From JBBROS01 sp963752225 (GTDB lineage: Bacteria > Pseudomonadota > Alphaproteobacteria > Acetobacterales > Acetobacteraceae), in the NCBI GenBank assembly GCA_963752225.1, contig CAVVXS010000007.1:620001-684000 (forward strand): a stretch of 64,000 nt of DNA, written 5' to 3'. Below are positions 1 to 10,000 of the stretch, one piece after another. The translations under genes were made by a program, and so were the position numbers. Every line of letters starts with the position of its first letter. Positions within the stretch are counted from its first letter, which is position 1. The notes under the pieces are model-generated. The model worked only from the letters and a program-made list of their open reading frames with translations. It was not told the origin of the DNA and did no database searches.

Positions 1-2439
1 GCGGATGGTGCGGTCCGACGAGAACCACGCCACGTTGGCCGTGTTGAGCACGGCCGCCCGCCACCACTGCGCCGGCTCGCGCCACAGCCGGTCGACGGCG
101 TCCTGGGCAGCGACGTAGCTGTCGAAGTCGGCGCAGACCATATACTTGTCCTGGTCGATGAGATGGTTCACCAGGTCGCGATAGCGGTCCGGCTCGCCGG
201 GCGAGAACGAGCCCCGGCTGACGCTGTCGAGCGCTTGGCGCAGCGACGGGCTCGCCTCGACGGCGGACCAGGCGTTGAGGCCGCGGTTCTTGCGGGCTAC
301 CACCTGCTCGGTGGTCAGGCCGAAGATGAAGATGTTGTCGGCCCCGACATGATCGCGGATCTCGACATTGGCGCCGTCGAGCGTGCCGATCGTCAGCGCG
401 CCGTTCAATGCCAGCTTCATGTTGCCGGTGCCGGACGCTTCCATGCCGGCGGTCGAGATCTGCTCGCTGATGTCGGCGGCGGGGATGATCTGCTCGGCGA
501 GGCTCACGTTGTAGTTCGGCAGGAAGACGACCTTCAGCCGGCCCGCGACCGACGGGTCGGCGTTGATCACCTGGCCCACGTCGTGGGCGAGGCGGATCAC
601 CAGCTTGGCCATCCAGTAGCCCGGTGCCGCCTTGCCGGCGAAGATCTTGACCCGCGGCACCCAGTCCCGCGTCGGCTGCGCGCGGATCGCATCGTACAGC
701 GCGACCGCTTGCAGCACGTTCAGCACCTGCCGCTTGTACTCGTGCATGCGCTTGATCTGCACGTCGAACAGGGCGGCCGGGTCGACGACGATGCCGGTGC
801 GGTCCTCGATGGTGCGGGCCAGCGCCACCTTGGCGGTGTGACGCTGTGCGGCGAACGCCGTCTGGAACGACCGTTTGCCGGCATGCGCGGCGAGGTCCGA
901 CAGCGCGGTGACATCGGTCAGCACCCGCCCGCCGATCGTCTCGGTGATGAGCCGGGTCAGGCCCGGGTTGGCGCGATGCAGCCAACGGCGCACGGTGATG
1001 CCGTTGGTTTTGTTCTGGATGCGGCCGGGGTAGATGCCGTCCATGTCGCCGAAAATGGTTTGCCGGATCAGGGTCGTATGCAGCGCCGACACGCCGTTGA
1101 TGGCGTGGCTGCCGAGGAAGGCGAGGTGTCCCATCCGCACCCGGCGGCCGTTCCGCTCGTCGATCAGCGAGGTGGCAGCAAGGAAGGCGTCATCCTGGCC
1201 CTTGACCGAGCGGACATGCTCGAGATGGCGGCCGTTCAGCAGGTAGATGATCTGCATGTGACGCGGCAGCAGCCGCTCCATCAGGCTCACCGGCCAGGTC
1301 TCGAGCGCTTCGGGCAGCAGCGTGTGGTTGGTGTAGGCGATCGTGCCGACAGTGGAGGTCCAGGCCGCCTCCCACTCGAGCCCGTGCACGTCCATCAGCA
1401 GGCGCATCAGCTCGATGACCGCGATCGCCGGGTGAGTGTCGTTCATCTGCACCGCGACCTTGTCGGCCAGGTTATCGAGCGAGCCGAACTGCTCGATGTG
1501 CCGGCGCAGCAGGTCCTGCAGGGACGCGGACGCGAAGAAGAACTCCTGCCGCAGCCGCAACTCCTGCCCGGCGTCGCTCTCGTCCCCGGGATACAGCACG
1601 CGCGACACGGCTTCGGTCCGCACCCGATCCTGCAGGGCGCCGACATGGTCGCCGCGGTTGAACGTCTCGAGATGCAGCGGCGTGTCGGCCCGCGCCGACC
1701 ACAGCCGCAGCGTGTTGGCGTGGTGCAGCACGGCGTCGGCCCGGGCCGGGCCGCCGATCACCGGCGTGTCGTAGGCGACCGCGGACAGCGTCTCGGCCGG
1801 ATGCCAGGCATAGGTGACCCGGCCGTCCCCATCGCGGTGAGCAGCCACGGCGCCGCCGAAGCCGATCGGGTAGGATACCTCGGGCCGCTCGAACTCCCAC
1901 GGGTTGCCGAAGCGCAGCCAATCCTCGGGATGCTCCTGCTGAATGCCGTCCTGAATCCCCTGGCGGAACAGCCCCTGCTCGTAGCGGATCCCGTAGCCGT
2001 ACGCGGCCACCCCGAGCGTCGCCATCGACTCCATGAAGCACGCCGCCAGCCGGCCGAGGCCGCCATTGCCGAGCGCCGCGTCAGGCTCCTCGTTGCGCAG
2101 CGCCTCGAGGTCCACCCCCTCCAGCGCCAAGGCGTCACGCACCGCCTCCGTCACGCCGAGATTGCCGATGCTGTCGGCGAGCAGCCGGCCGATCAGGAAT
2201 TCGAGCGACAGATAATAGACCCGCTTGGCGCCGTTCTCGTAGCTGCGCCGCGTGCTTTCGAACCAATGGTCGACGATGTCATCGCGCACCGCCAGCGCGG
2301 TCGCCAGGAACCAGTCGCGCAGCGAGGCGGAGGCCGGCGACTTGCCGACCTGGTAGGTCAGCTTGCCGACGATGCGGGCGCGCATCTCCGCCGTCTGGAT
2401 GGCATGGCCGGAGGCGGCGGTGGGGCTCGGGGTGTCCAT
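1..2439 (-). CDS. glgP: Glycogen/starch/alpha-glucan phosphorylase, 3' end cut by window edge
   Basis: Cytoplasmic enzyme that releases glucose 1-phosphate from the non-reducing ends of glycogen. The minus frame is open for 813 codons from ATG at 2439 to base 1 with no stop, so only the last few residues (about 10-20 judging from the family's usual 820-840) lie outside. Recognisable family blocks include NGGLGRLAACFMES, the WHPAETL region, FQMNDTHP-like text (VQMNDTHPAIAV), PGYWMAKL, and the C-terminal pyridoxal-phosphate block EASGTGNMKLALNG, whose lysine would carry PLP. It is the first gene of a minus-strand run that stops just after the AI-2E permease gene. A 761-codon open frame on the other strand is only its GC-driven antisense shadow. 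Identification is firm from sequence; no other glycogen genes are visible. Confidence 0.95.
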   Translation of the reverse strand, partial: MDTPSPTAASGHAIQTAEMRARIVGKLTYQVGKSPASASLRDWFLATALAVRDDIVDHWFESTRRSYENGAKRVYYLSLEFLIGRLLADSIGNLGVTEAVRDALALEGVDLEALRNEEPDAALGNGGLGRLAACFMESMATLGVAAYGYGIRYEQGLFRQGIQDGIQQEHPEDWLRFGNPWEFERPEVSYPIGFGGAVAAHRDGDGRVTYAWHPAETLSAVAYDTPVIGGPARADAVLHHANTLRLWSARADTPLHLETFNRGDHVGALQDRVRTEAVSRVLYPGDESDAGQELRLRQEFFFASASLQDLLRRHIEQFGSLDNLADKVAVQMNDTHPAIAVIELMRLLMDVHGLEWEAAWTSTVGTIAYTNHTLLPEALETWPVSLMERLLPRHMQIIYLLNGRHLEHVRSVKGQDDAFLAATSLIDERNGRRVRMGHLAFLGSHAINGVSALHTTLIRQTIFGDMDGIYPGRIQNKTNGITVRRWLHRANPGLTRLITETIGGRVLTDVTALSDLAAHAGKRSFQTAFAAQRHTAKVALARTIEDRTGIVVDPAALFDVQIKRMHEYKRQVLNVLQAVALYDAIRAQPTRDWVPRVKIFAGKAAPGYWMAKLVIRLAHDVGQVINADPSVAGRLKVVFLPNYNVSLAEQIIPAADISEQISTAGMEASGTGNMKLALNGALTIGTLDGANVEIRDHVGADNIFIFGLTTEQVVARKNRGLNAWSAVEASPSLRQALDSVSRGSFSPGEPDRYRDLVNHLIDQDKYMVCADFDSYVAAQDAVDRLWREPAQWWRAAVLNTANVAWFSSDRTIR

Positions 2440-2480
2440 GACGGGTGAAGCTCACTTGTTGAGAGGTCAAGTATAGGTGA

Positions 2481-3584
2481 TCAGGACGCCGTTTTGGCAT
2501 CCCCGACCCACTCCCGCCACAACAGAATGAGCGCGGCCATCACGGCGGGGCCCACGAACAGGCCGAGCAGGCCGAAGGTTTCGACGCCACCGAGGATTCC
2601 GAGCAGGACCCACAGGAACGGCAGCTTGGTGGCGCCGCCGATCAGCACCGGCCGGACGAAGTGGTCGGCGATGAAGATCACCGCCACGCCATAGGCGGCC
2701 AGCACCGCGGCGGCGACCGTCTTGCCGGCGGCCAGCACGAGCAGCGCGGCGATGGCGACCATGAACCAGGGTGCGAACGGGATCATCGCCGCGGCGGCCG
2801 AGATCGTGCCCAGCAGCACCGGATGCGGCACGCCGGCCACGGTGTAGCCGACGCCGAGCACGAAGCCGACGCCCAACCCCACCAGGACCAGCCCGTCGAC
2901 GGTGCCGTGCACGGACGCGATCAGCTGCCGGCCGATCGGTTCGCCGGACGGGCCGAACAAGCGCATGGCCGCGACCTGCATCTGCCGGCCGAGACTCGGT
3001 CCCTCCTTATACAGGAAGAACAACGCCAGCATGGTGAAGCCGAAATTCACTGCGGTGTGCATGATGCGGCTGCCGTAAGAGCGGCCCATCGTCAGCAGCT
3101 CGGTGTCGAGGCGGCCGAGAGTGGCGCGCGCACCCTCCGGATCGGTCAGGTTCGACTGCCACCACGCGCTGACCTGCGCCTGCCCGGCCGGCAGGTGCGC
3201 CAGCGCGTCGGGCAACGGCACCCCGTGCTGCCGGGCGTCGCGCACCCACGCGGACACCGAGCGCGCCTCGGACCCGGCCTGGTACGCCAGCAGCACGAGC
3301 GGAACCAGCACCACCAACGTGCTCACGACCGTGAACAGCGCCGGCAGCAGCACCGAACTGCGTCCGCCCGGCATGCGCGCCTGCATGCGGGTGTAAAGCG
3401 GCCATGTTGCGATGGCGAGGATCGCGGACCAGACGAGGGCGCGCAGGAAGCCTTCGAGGATGAACAAGCCGAGCAGGACGAAGCCAATGCTCAGCAGCAC
3501 CCGCGCCAGCCGTTGCGCGCCCGGCGGCGGCGATGCCGGGAAGGGCGGACGGACCGGCGTGTCGGGCTGGATCAGGTCGGGCAT
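2481..3584 (-). CDS. AI-2E family transporter (PerM/YdiK-type permease)
   Basis: Integral membrane protein of 367 residues. Paired hydrophobic helices near the N-terminus (VLLSIGFVLLGLFILEGFL, then a second pair), a long soluble middle segment of about 100 residues, and four to five further membrane segments after residue 200 give the typical AI-2E/PerM topology. The C-terminal block with ADHFVRPVLIGG and a glycine-rich LGILGGVETFGLLGLFVGP stretch is the hallmark of the family. The frame is open another 72 codons upstream, but that part overlaps the cupin gene on the other strand; the ATG at 3584 begins MPDLIQPDTP and gives the usual length. The family covers autoinducer-2 exporters and Na+/H+ antiporters, so the substrate cannot be stated. 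Confidence 0.85.
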   Translation of the reverse strand: MPDLIQPDTPVRPPFPASPPPGAQRLARVLLSIGFVLLGLFILEGFLRALVWSAILAIATWPLYTRMQARMPGGRSSVLLPALFTVVSTLVVLVPLVLLAYQAGSEARSVSAWVRDARQHGVPLPDALAHLPAGQAQVSAWWQSNLTDPEGARATLGRLDTELLTMGRSYGSRIMHTAVNFGFTMLALFFLYKEGPSLGRQMQVAAMRLFGPSGEPIGRQLIASVHGTVDGLVLVGLGVGFVLGVGYTVAGVPHPVLLGTISAAAAMIPFAPWFMVAIAALLVLAAGKTVAAAVLAAYGVAVIFIADHFVRPVLIGGATKLPFLWVLLGILGGVETFGLLGLFVGPAVMAALILLWREWVGDAKTAS

Positions 3585-3645
3585 GGCCGCACGTTGCCCT
3601 GCTCGTCCGGCGGAGTCACGGTAAGACCGCAACACGGAGGCGGTG

Positions 3646-4104
3646 ATGGACGCGGTGGACTGGAAAACCAACGGGGTGCGGGTGATCCCCGGTGACAGCC
3701 TGGATACCAACACGGCGCAAACGCCGGGGATGAACCGCGCCGCGGCGATCAATTTCGCCCGGGTCGGCGCACAAAAGATCTGGGCCGGCACGGTGCACAT
3801 CCACCCGGACGCGAAAACCGGGGCGCACCACCACGGCGCGCTGGAAAGCGTGATCTATGTCTTGCGTGGCCGGGCGCGGATGCGTTGGGGCAACGCGCTG
3901 GAATTCGTCGCCGAAGCCGGGCCCGGCGACTTCATCTTCGTGCCGCCCTTCGTGCCGCACCAGGAGATCAACGCCAGCACCGACGAGACCCTGGAATGCG
4001 TGCTCGTGCGCAGCGACAACGAAGCGGTCGTGGTGAACCTGGACATCGAGCCGGTCGAGAAGCCGGAAGCGGTGCGCTGGATCGACCCGATCCATCGCGC
4101 CTAG
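3646..4104 (+). CDS. Cupin domain-containing protein
   Basis: Small single-domain cupin of 152 residues. Motif 1 is visible around GAHHHGALESVIYVLRG (metal-binding histidines plus glutamate) and motif 2 around PGDFIFVPPFVPHQE (final histidine). Such proteins fold as a beta-barrel that binds one metal ion; functions range from sugar isomerases to dioxygenases, and nothing here picks one. GGAGG at 3636-3640 lies five bases before the ATG at 3646, which is why this start is preferred to the GTG at 3643. It is divergent from the AI-2E gene (62 bp between starts) and convergent with the methyltransferase gene, with which it shares its stop: CTAG at 4101-4104 supplies TAG on both strands. Confidence 0.8.
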   Translation: MDAVDWKTNGVRVIPGDSLDTNTAQTPGMNRAAAINFARVGAQKIWAGTVHIHPDAKTGAHHHGALESVIYVLRGRARMRWGNALEFVAEAGPGDFIFVPPFVPHQEINASTDETLECVLVRSDNEAVVVNLDIEPVEKPEAVRWIDPIHRA

Positions 4105-4826
4105 CGGGCCGGAGCGGCGGCCGGGCCGGGGGCGGCGCGGGCCCGGCCGATCTCCTCCACGATTGCACCGAGCGGCATGATCCGGAACACGGCGCGGCGC
4201 AGGATGGTGTCGCGATAGTCGAGCCGGCTGATCTCCTCCATCGTCCGGTGCGGCAGCGCCGGCGCCGGCCGCACCTGCTCCCACAGGACCGTCTGCCCAT
4301 GGTTTTCGGCCACGGTCGCGAACGCATAGTGCTGCATGAACGTCTCGATAAAGAACACGAGCTTGAACACGTCACCCATCCAACTGCCGTCCGAGGTCCA
4401 TCCGGTGCCGATGGCCGGCGCCGTCGATCGCAGCCGCTCCACCTGTCGGTAATCCGGTAGCGAGGCGTCGAACGAGTTGGGCAGGACGTCATCAATGACG
4501 ATCACTCCGCCGGGCCTGAGAACCGACGTCGCGTTCAGCAGGTCCCGCAGCGTCTGCTCGAATGTGTGCAGCCCGTCGAGGAAGATCACGTCGAACCGGC
4601 CGACGGGGCCGCTCTGTCCCGAAAAGAAGACGTCGCTCGGGACTTCGTGGTACTCGGTCCCGGCATGACCGCGCGCGGCGGCGTCGAACAGGAACCGCGG
4701 ATCGACGGCGACCTTCCGCGCCGCCGTGACCCGGTGAAAGGTCTCGCCCTTGTTCACCCCGACCTCGAGATAGGCTGGCGTTTTGAACAGGCCAAGCAGG
4801 CGGGTGATGACGTCGTGGCGGGTCAC
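4101..4826 (-). CDS. Class I SAM-dependent methyltransferase
   Basis: Predicted 241-residue methyltransferase. The glycine motif I is YLEVGVNKGETFHRV, motif II ends in AVDPRF, and post-I/motif IV text FDVIFLDGLHTFEQTLRDL followed by GGVIVIDDVLP matches the family 24/class I Rossmann fold used by methyltransferases of polysaccharide and rhamnosyl clusters. GTG at 4826 has AGGAG five bases upstream; an ATG at 4865 would add 13 residues without a comparable site. The next gene on the plus strand, a GT61 transferase, diverges from it, and the following 9 kb is surface-sugar biosynthesis, so an O-methylated sugar is a reasonable but unproven substrate. The acceptor atom cannot be told from sequence. 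Confidence 0.75.
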   Translation of the reverse strand: MTRHDVITRLLGLFKTPAYLEVGVNKGETFHRVTAARKVAVDPRFLFDAAARGHAGTEYHEVPSDVFFSGQSGPVGRFDVIFLDGLHTFEQTLRDLLNATSVLRPGGVIVIDDVLPNSFDASLPDYRQVERLRSTAPAIGTGWTSDGSWMGDVFKLVFFIETFMQHYAFATVAENHGQTVLWEQVRPAPALPHRTMEEISRLDYRDTILRRAVFRIMPLGAIVEEIGRARAAPGPAAAPAR

Positions 4827-4915
4827 CGGAGCTCCTGTCGGTCGCAGTTGCGCCCACCCTGGCAAGCCACTGCCTTCGGATCAACGAACAGCCCGTGTTG
4901 ACGCGTTGCGGGACA

Positions 4916-6100
4916 ATGCGGAGAAAGCGCAGTGCCGATGAACATGACCGCGCTTTGCACCGACCGGGCAAGGCCCACACCAACGCACTTGGCCGATGGT
5001 CCCGGGCCGATGCCTCGGTGCCGCTGATTTCTGGGGCAGCGTGGCCCAACGTGGTCGACATCGCCGAAAGCGCTCGGGTCGATACGTTCTTCTCGCCGCC
5101 GTTCACCACGCAGCCCCCCGAGCTGCGCCATGGCGAGTTGCTGTCCGAGCATCTGCGCAGCGTCTACTCGCGCCTGTGGCACCAAACCCACGGCCGGCGC
5201 GAGGTCATCTGCAGCGTCGTGCCGAATGCGACCGTCGAGGGCCCCGGGCTGGTGTTCGACCGCGACCTGAACCTGCTGCGGCAAACGATCCACCAGGCGA
5301 CGCCCGGCGAAGTCGAGCGCGCGTGGACGTCGGTCCGCGAGCACGCGCAAGCAGGCCGGCTGCCTTATCAGCGCGGTGTCACGTTGCTGTGCGAAAAGGC
5401 CGGGATCGGCAATTATGGTCATTGGCTGGTCGAGATGCTGCCGATTGCGGCCCTGAACCTGCGGCACCTCGCCGCCCGCCAGTGGCGACTCCGCTTGCCG
5501 GTGGCGGCCGAGGCGATGAACCAGGTCATGCGCGACTCGGTCGAGCTGATCGGCGTCCCCGCGTCGCAGGTCGACGTGCGCCAGGCGGGTCCGCAGCGTT
5601 ACGAGCAACTCGTGGTCGTGCACGGCCTCACGGCGCACGGGGTGCATTACTCGCCGCTCGTCATCGAGTGCCTGGACCGGCTTGCGCTCACGGTGCCGGC
5701 GGGGCCGCCGCGCGACGTTTGGGTCAGCCGGGCGGGCGACCGCCGTAGCCTGCAGGACGAGCCGGCAGTGTGCGCTGCCTTGGCCGAGCAGGGTTGGTTG
5801 ATCGCCGAACCGGGCCGGATGAGCCTGCGCGAGCAGATCTATGTGTTCCGTGGGGCCCGGCACATCGCCGGGGTGACCGGCGCCGGGCTGACGAACCTGG
5901 TGTTCGCAGGCGCCGGCACGCGGATCACGGCGTTCATGCCGGCGGCGATGCCGGACGTGTTCTTCTGGATGCTGGCAGGGTTCAAGCAGCAGCCGTATCG
6001 CGAGGTCCGGTGCGGCCACGAAGTGGATGGAACCGGGGAAGGCGATTGGAACAAGCGCCTGCTGATCGAGCCGTCGGAGGTTCTCGCCAACCTGCAGTGA
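4916..6100 (+). CDS. Glycosyltransferase family 61-like (DUF563) protein
   Basis: Predicted transferase of about 394 residues acting on a surface polysaccharide or glycan. The GT61 signature is visible as GNYGHWLVEMLPIAALN in the middle of the protein, followed by a predicted nucleotide-sugar lobe with DVWVSRAGDRRSLQDE and a C-terminal GVTGAGLTNLVFA block, all typical of the family. The start is uncertain: GTG at 4895, ATG at 4916 and later codons are in frame and none has a convincing ribosome site; conservation appears to begin around residue 40 (VPLISGAAWPNVVDIA). It ends 14 bp from the convergent GT8-like gene. Family placement comes from motifs only, and donor and acceptor are unknown. 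Confidence 0.7.
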   Translation: MRRKRSADEHDRALHRPGKAHTNALGRWSRADASVPLISGAAWPNVVDIAESARVDTFFSPPFTTQPPELRHGELLSEHLRSVYSRLWHQTHGRREVICSVVPNATVEGPGLVFDRDLNLLRQTIHQATPGEVERAWTSVREHAQAGRLPYQRGVTLLCEKAGIGNYGHWLVEMLPIAALNLRHLAARQWRLRLPVAAEAMNQVMRDSVELIGVPASQVDVRQAGPQRYEQLVVVHGLTAHGVHYSPLVIECLDRLALTVPAGPPRDVWVSRAGDRRSLQDEPAVCAALAEQGWLIAEPGRMSLREQIYVFRGARHIAGVTGAGLTNLVFAGAGTRITAFMPAAMPDVFFWMLAGFKQQPYREVRCGHEVDGTGEGDWNKRLLIEPSEVLANLQ

Positions 6101-6114
6101 CGGCGGCGGATGCT

Positions 6115-6927
6115 CTAACCGCCGCCGGTCGGATTGGGCTGGGCCCGCACGGCGTCCCACGCCGCGAGGTAGGCGCGGTAGCTGTCCACGTTCTCCCCGA
6201 ACAATTCGCGCAGGATGGGCGGCACCGGCTGGTGCGGCTTCTCCAGCAGCGTCCGCACGGTTTCCGGCTTGGGACCGTGGAAATGGATCACAGCGGCGTC
6301 CGGGTGCAATCCCCAGTAAGGCTTCCAATTCAGCTCGAGCGGCAGCCGTGCGAAACGGCCGCGGTAGAACTCGCGGAATGCCGGCTGATCGAAGCCGTTC
6401 AGGCGATGAAAATTTTCGATGATGTAGTCGCTGATCTCGGCCACGTTCTGCCGCAACGCGGGCAGGTTCATCATCATCACGCCCGAGTTCATGTCGGCGA
6501 AGTCCGTCTGGTATCGTTGCGGCGCGCAGGCGAAGTATTCGGGCCGGATGTCGCCGAGGTCGGGCATGCGCAGGAACAGCACGTCGCAGTCCGTGTAGAG
6601 CACGAACTCCTCGGCTTGTTCGATCAGCGGGATCTCGACCCGCAGGTACGCCCCCGCGGCAATGGCGTTGTAGACCGGGTCTTCCCGGAAGCCCGACGCC
6701 GCCCGCTTGGCGAGCAAGCGGTCGAGAAACGAGACGCGGTGCTGGACGATCTTGACGCCGAGGCCGGCCAACTCAGAGGTGAACGCGCTCGGCAGCCCGT
6801 CGTAGACGAAATGGGGCTCGAGATCCGTGTGAGCGCGGGCGGACCGGACTGCGACCCTGATCAGGTCTTTCCATCCCTGGTCGGCGACATTCAAGCTGCT
6901 CTCGCTGAGCGCAAAAAACCACTTCAT
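6115..6927 (-). CDS. GT8-like glycosyltransferase
   Basis: Predicted GT-A fold transferase of 270 residues. The metal-binding DxD motif is in EFVLYTDCDVLFLRMPD, the second conserved block MNSGVMMMNLPALR follows about 40 residues later, and the C-terminal HFHGPKPE resembles the HFxGxxKPW element of GT8 enzymes. N-terminal KWFFALSESS is the usual start of the Rossmann-like half. Start ATG at 6927 is preceded by AGGAATACGGG. It lies between the GT61-like gene and the large double glycosyltransferase gene, so it most likely adds one sugar to the same surface polymer. The linkage formed and sugar used cannot be read from the sequence. Confidence 0.75.
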   Translation of the reverse strand: MKWFFALSESSLNVADQGWKDLIRVAVRSARAHTDLEPHFVYDGLPSAFTSELAGLGVKIVQHRVSFLDRLLAKRAASGFREDPVYNAIAAGAYLRVEIPLIEQAEEFVLYTDCDVLFLRMPDLGDIRPEYFACAPQRYQTDFADMNSGVMMMNLPALRQNVAEISDYIIENFHRLNGFDQPAFREFYRGRFARLPLELNWKPYWGLHPDAAVIHFHGPKPETVRTLLEKPHQPVPPILRELFGENVDSYRAYLAAWDAVRAQPNPTGGG

Positions 6928-7035
6928 CCCGTATTCCTGCTAGACCGGCTGCTGTGATGGGACGCGCCTTGCATGTTCGGCCATGCGCGCGCCGAGGCCT
7001 CGCTTAGTCACCGCGACGGCGTCTGGCTATGGTGC

Positions 7036-10000
7036 TCATGAGGCCTCTGTCAGCGACCCGGCGCGGATCCGCTTGCGGCTGTCGCGCGGCTGGCGGCGGA
7101 CTGGTGCGGCCGCGTGCTCTGAACCGGCCAGCCCAGCCATGACGCGCACGCCCATCCGTCCCTTGCATCCCGCATCCTGCCGCAAGGTGTGGTCGGTGCC
7201 GCTGGGCGCCAGCAGCGGGTTGTAGAACGGGTCGCCCCCGCCGGTCAGATAACGGCCCCAACGCATCCGCAATCGCGCGTCGTCCTCGGGGTGGTGCACC
7301 GACTTGCTTTGGGTCCGCGTCGCGCTTTCGTGGTGATACAGCACGGTGAACCCGTCGTAGAGCACCTTGAACCCCGCCTCGACGATGCGCAGGCACAGAT
7401 CGGTGTCGTTGAAGCCGATGACGAAGCGTTCGTCGAAGCCGCCGACCCCGCGGAACACCTCGCCCCGGATCATGACGCAGGCCGCGGTCACGGCCGAATA
7501 GTCGCGCACCGCGGTCAGGTTGCAATTGTAGCCGGGGTGGCGGCCTTCCCCGAGATAGGCGGCATGGAACTTCATCGCGTGGTCGGCGGCGCCGCTGAAG
7601 CCCATCAGCACGCCGGCATGCTGCACCCGGTCGTCGCCGTACAGCAGCAGCGGTCCGACCGCGCCGACCTCCGGGCGCCCGGCCAGGCTGCGCAGGCGGC
7701 CGATCCAGCCCGGCTCCCTCGCTTCCACGTCGTTGTTGAGGAACAGCAGGTAGGCTGCATCCCGGCCGTGAGTCGCCACGGCCAGGTTGTTCATGCGTGC
7801 GTAATTGAACACGCCGCTGTACGGCATGACCGCGTGCCGGCCCGAAATCGCCCGCAGATAGTCGAGCGTGGCCGGGTCGGTCGATTCATGGTCGATCACG
7901 ACGATGCGGTAGCGCTCGCGGGGGCTGGTGGCCTCGATGCTGTCGATGCAGGTCTTGAGCAGGTCGACCCGGTTCCGGGTCGGGATGACGATCAGGACCT
8001 CGCCGCCGTCATCCGGCCAGTCGATCCGGTATTCGTTGTAGCGGAAGCCCGGTCGCACCGTGGCGGCGCGGCCGAGCCGGTGCAGGTGGCGCGACAGGAT
8101 CCCGATCATGGCGGCCGTCACTTGGTCCAGCTTGGCATGCCCCGTGCTGCCGGCATGGGTGCGCCAGCGATACAGCACGCTCGGCACATGGGCGATGGCG
8201 CCCGCAGCCTCGACCGCACGCAGCACGAAATCGACGTCGGACGAGATCGGCAACGTCTCGTCCCAGCCGCCCAGCCGCCGCGCAAGGGCGGTGCGGACGC
8301 AGACGAGATGCACGAAGTAAGGGTGGCTCAGGTAGTAGTCGTGGCTGAAGGCAGGGCGGGCGCGCACCTCGACGATGTTGTCGACGTCCTCGGTGGTGAC
8401 CGCCTCGTCGCTGTAGATGAGGTCGGCCCCGCTTTGCTGCGCCGCCACCGCCAGCTTGTGCACCGCGTCCGGCTCCAGCACGTCGTCATGATCGAGGAAC
8501 GCGATGTAGGGGCCGCGTGCGGCCTGGATGCCGGCGTTCGTTGCCGCGGCGATGCCGGCATTGGCGGGCAGTCGAAGCACCCGGATGCGGGCGTCGTGGC
8601 TGCTCGCGGCGTGCAGCAATTCGGCCACGTGCGGCGCCGTCGAGCCGTCATCCACGCAGACCAATTCCCAATTGGCCGACCATTGGCCGAGCACGCTGTT
8701 CAGCGCTTCGGCCAGCCAAGCCCGCTTCGTGTTGTAGACCGGCATCACGATCGACACCGTGGTGGCGGCGGTTTGCCGGGTCATCCGGCGCGACAGCCGC
8801 TGCAGCGTCGGCCCGGGCAGGGTGGCAGCCCGGGTGAGATGGCGGACGATGTTGCTGTTGCGGCTGACCTGGCGCGGCGAGCCGGCGATGGTGTGCTCCG
8901 ACCCGGCCGTGCGAATGATGATGTCGCGGTCGAACAGCGACACCAGCGGCCGGTCCAGCAGGAAGCGGAAACCGCACCAGGCAGTGGGCATGCCGGTGGC
9001 CTCGACGTCGCCGCGGTAGAGGTTGGCCATGCCGCTGCCGATCACCTCGCCGCCGCACACCGCTTCGAGCGCGAGCGGCGTCGCCGGGTCACGCATGTTG
9101 ACCGCCCAGCCGCCTGCGAACGGACCCTCGATCGCGTCGAACACGCCGACGACTGGCGGCAGCGGGGGCAGGGTCATCGGGCTGCCGATCAGCTCGGTCT
9201 CGGTACCGGCCAGCAGTGCCTGCAGGCGCCACGGGCGGGTGCGGTCCAAGCCGTCCGGCAGCGGCACCTCGAAGCTGGAGCGGCCGTCGCTGAGCCCGTG
9301 GGCCAGCAGGTCGTCGCGCATGGTGCCGGCCTCGACCGTCGCGAAGCGTTCGCCGTCGAGGCGGCACTCGATCAGGAGGCGGTCGGACCGGTCGCGCGGA
9401 TCGATCGCCCAGCCGCGCATGCCGGTCACGCGGACCTCGTCGAGGTGGCCGGTCGCGCCGAGATCATCGGCGGTGAAGATCAACGGCTGGTCCAGTTCGC
9501 GCCCGGCAATGCTGGGCCGCAGCGTGACCACCTGGTCCAGCCGGACCAGAAGACGCACCGCGCCGCGGAACCGGTGCACGCCGTCCTCGCCCGCGGCCGC
9601 CACCGCTTGGAAGAACAGCGCCTCGTCGTGCCATGCCTGCACCAGCAGGTGGCGCGGCGGCGGCGCGCCGTCGGGTTCGGCCGCCACCTGGAACCGGCCC
9701 TCGATCGAGCGGTCCCGCAACGCCCAGCCGAGCCAGGTGATTCGGCTGCTGACGTCGATCTCCCCCGGAGCCGGCAGGATGCTGCGGCCGGTTGCGACCT
9801 CGACCACGTCGAACCGCCCATCAACCGCGCCGGGCGGCGTCGGGATGCGGAAGGCGCCGCTCGGGAGCACCGTGGCGGAGCCGGCCAGCGCGCCGTTCCA
9901 GATCAGCGCCAATTCGTACGGCACGCCATCGGGCAGCAGCCCGGTCACGGCGCCCCCCGCGAGGCGCACATCCCGCGCAACCGGCGCCGGAGCGGCGGGT

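Noticed and set aside
163..2448. 761-codon open frame on the plus strand opposite glgP
   Set aside because: Composition is arginine/histidine/valine-rich without any family motif, and the other strand encodes clear glycogen phosphorylase; it is an antisense shadow typical of very GC-rich genes.
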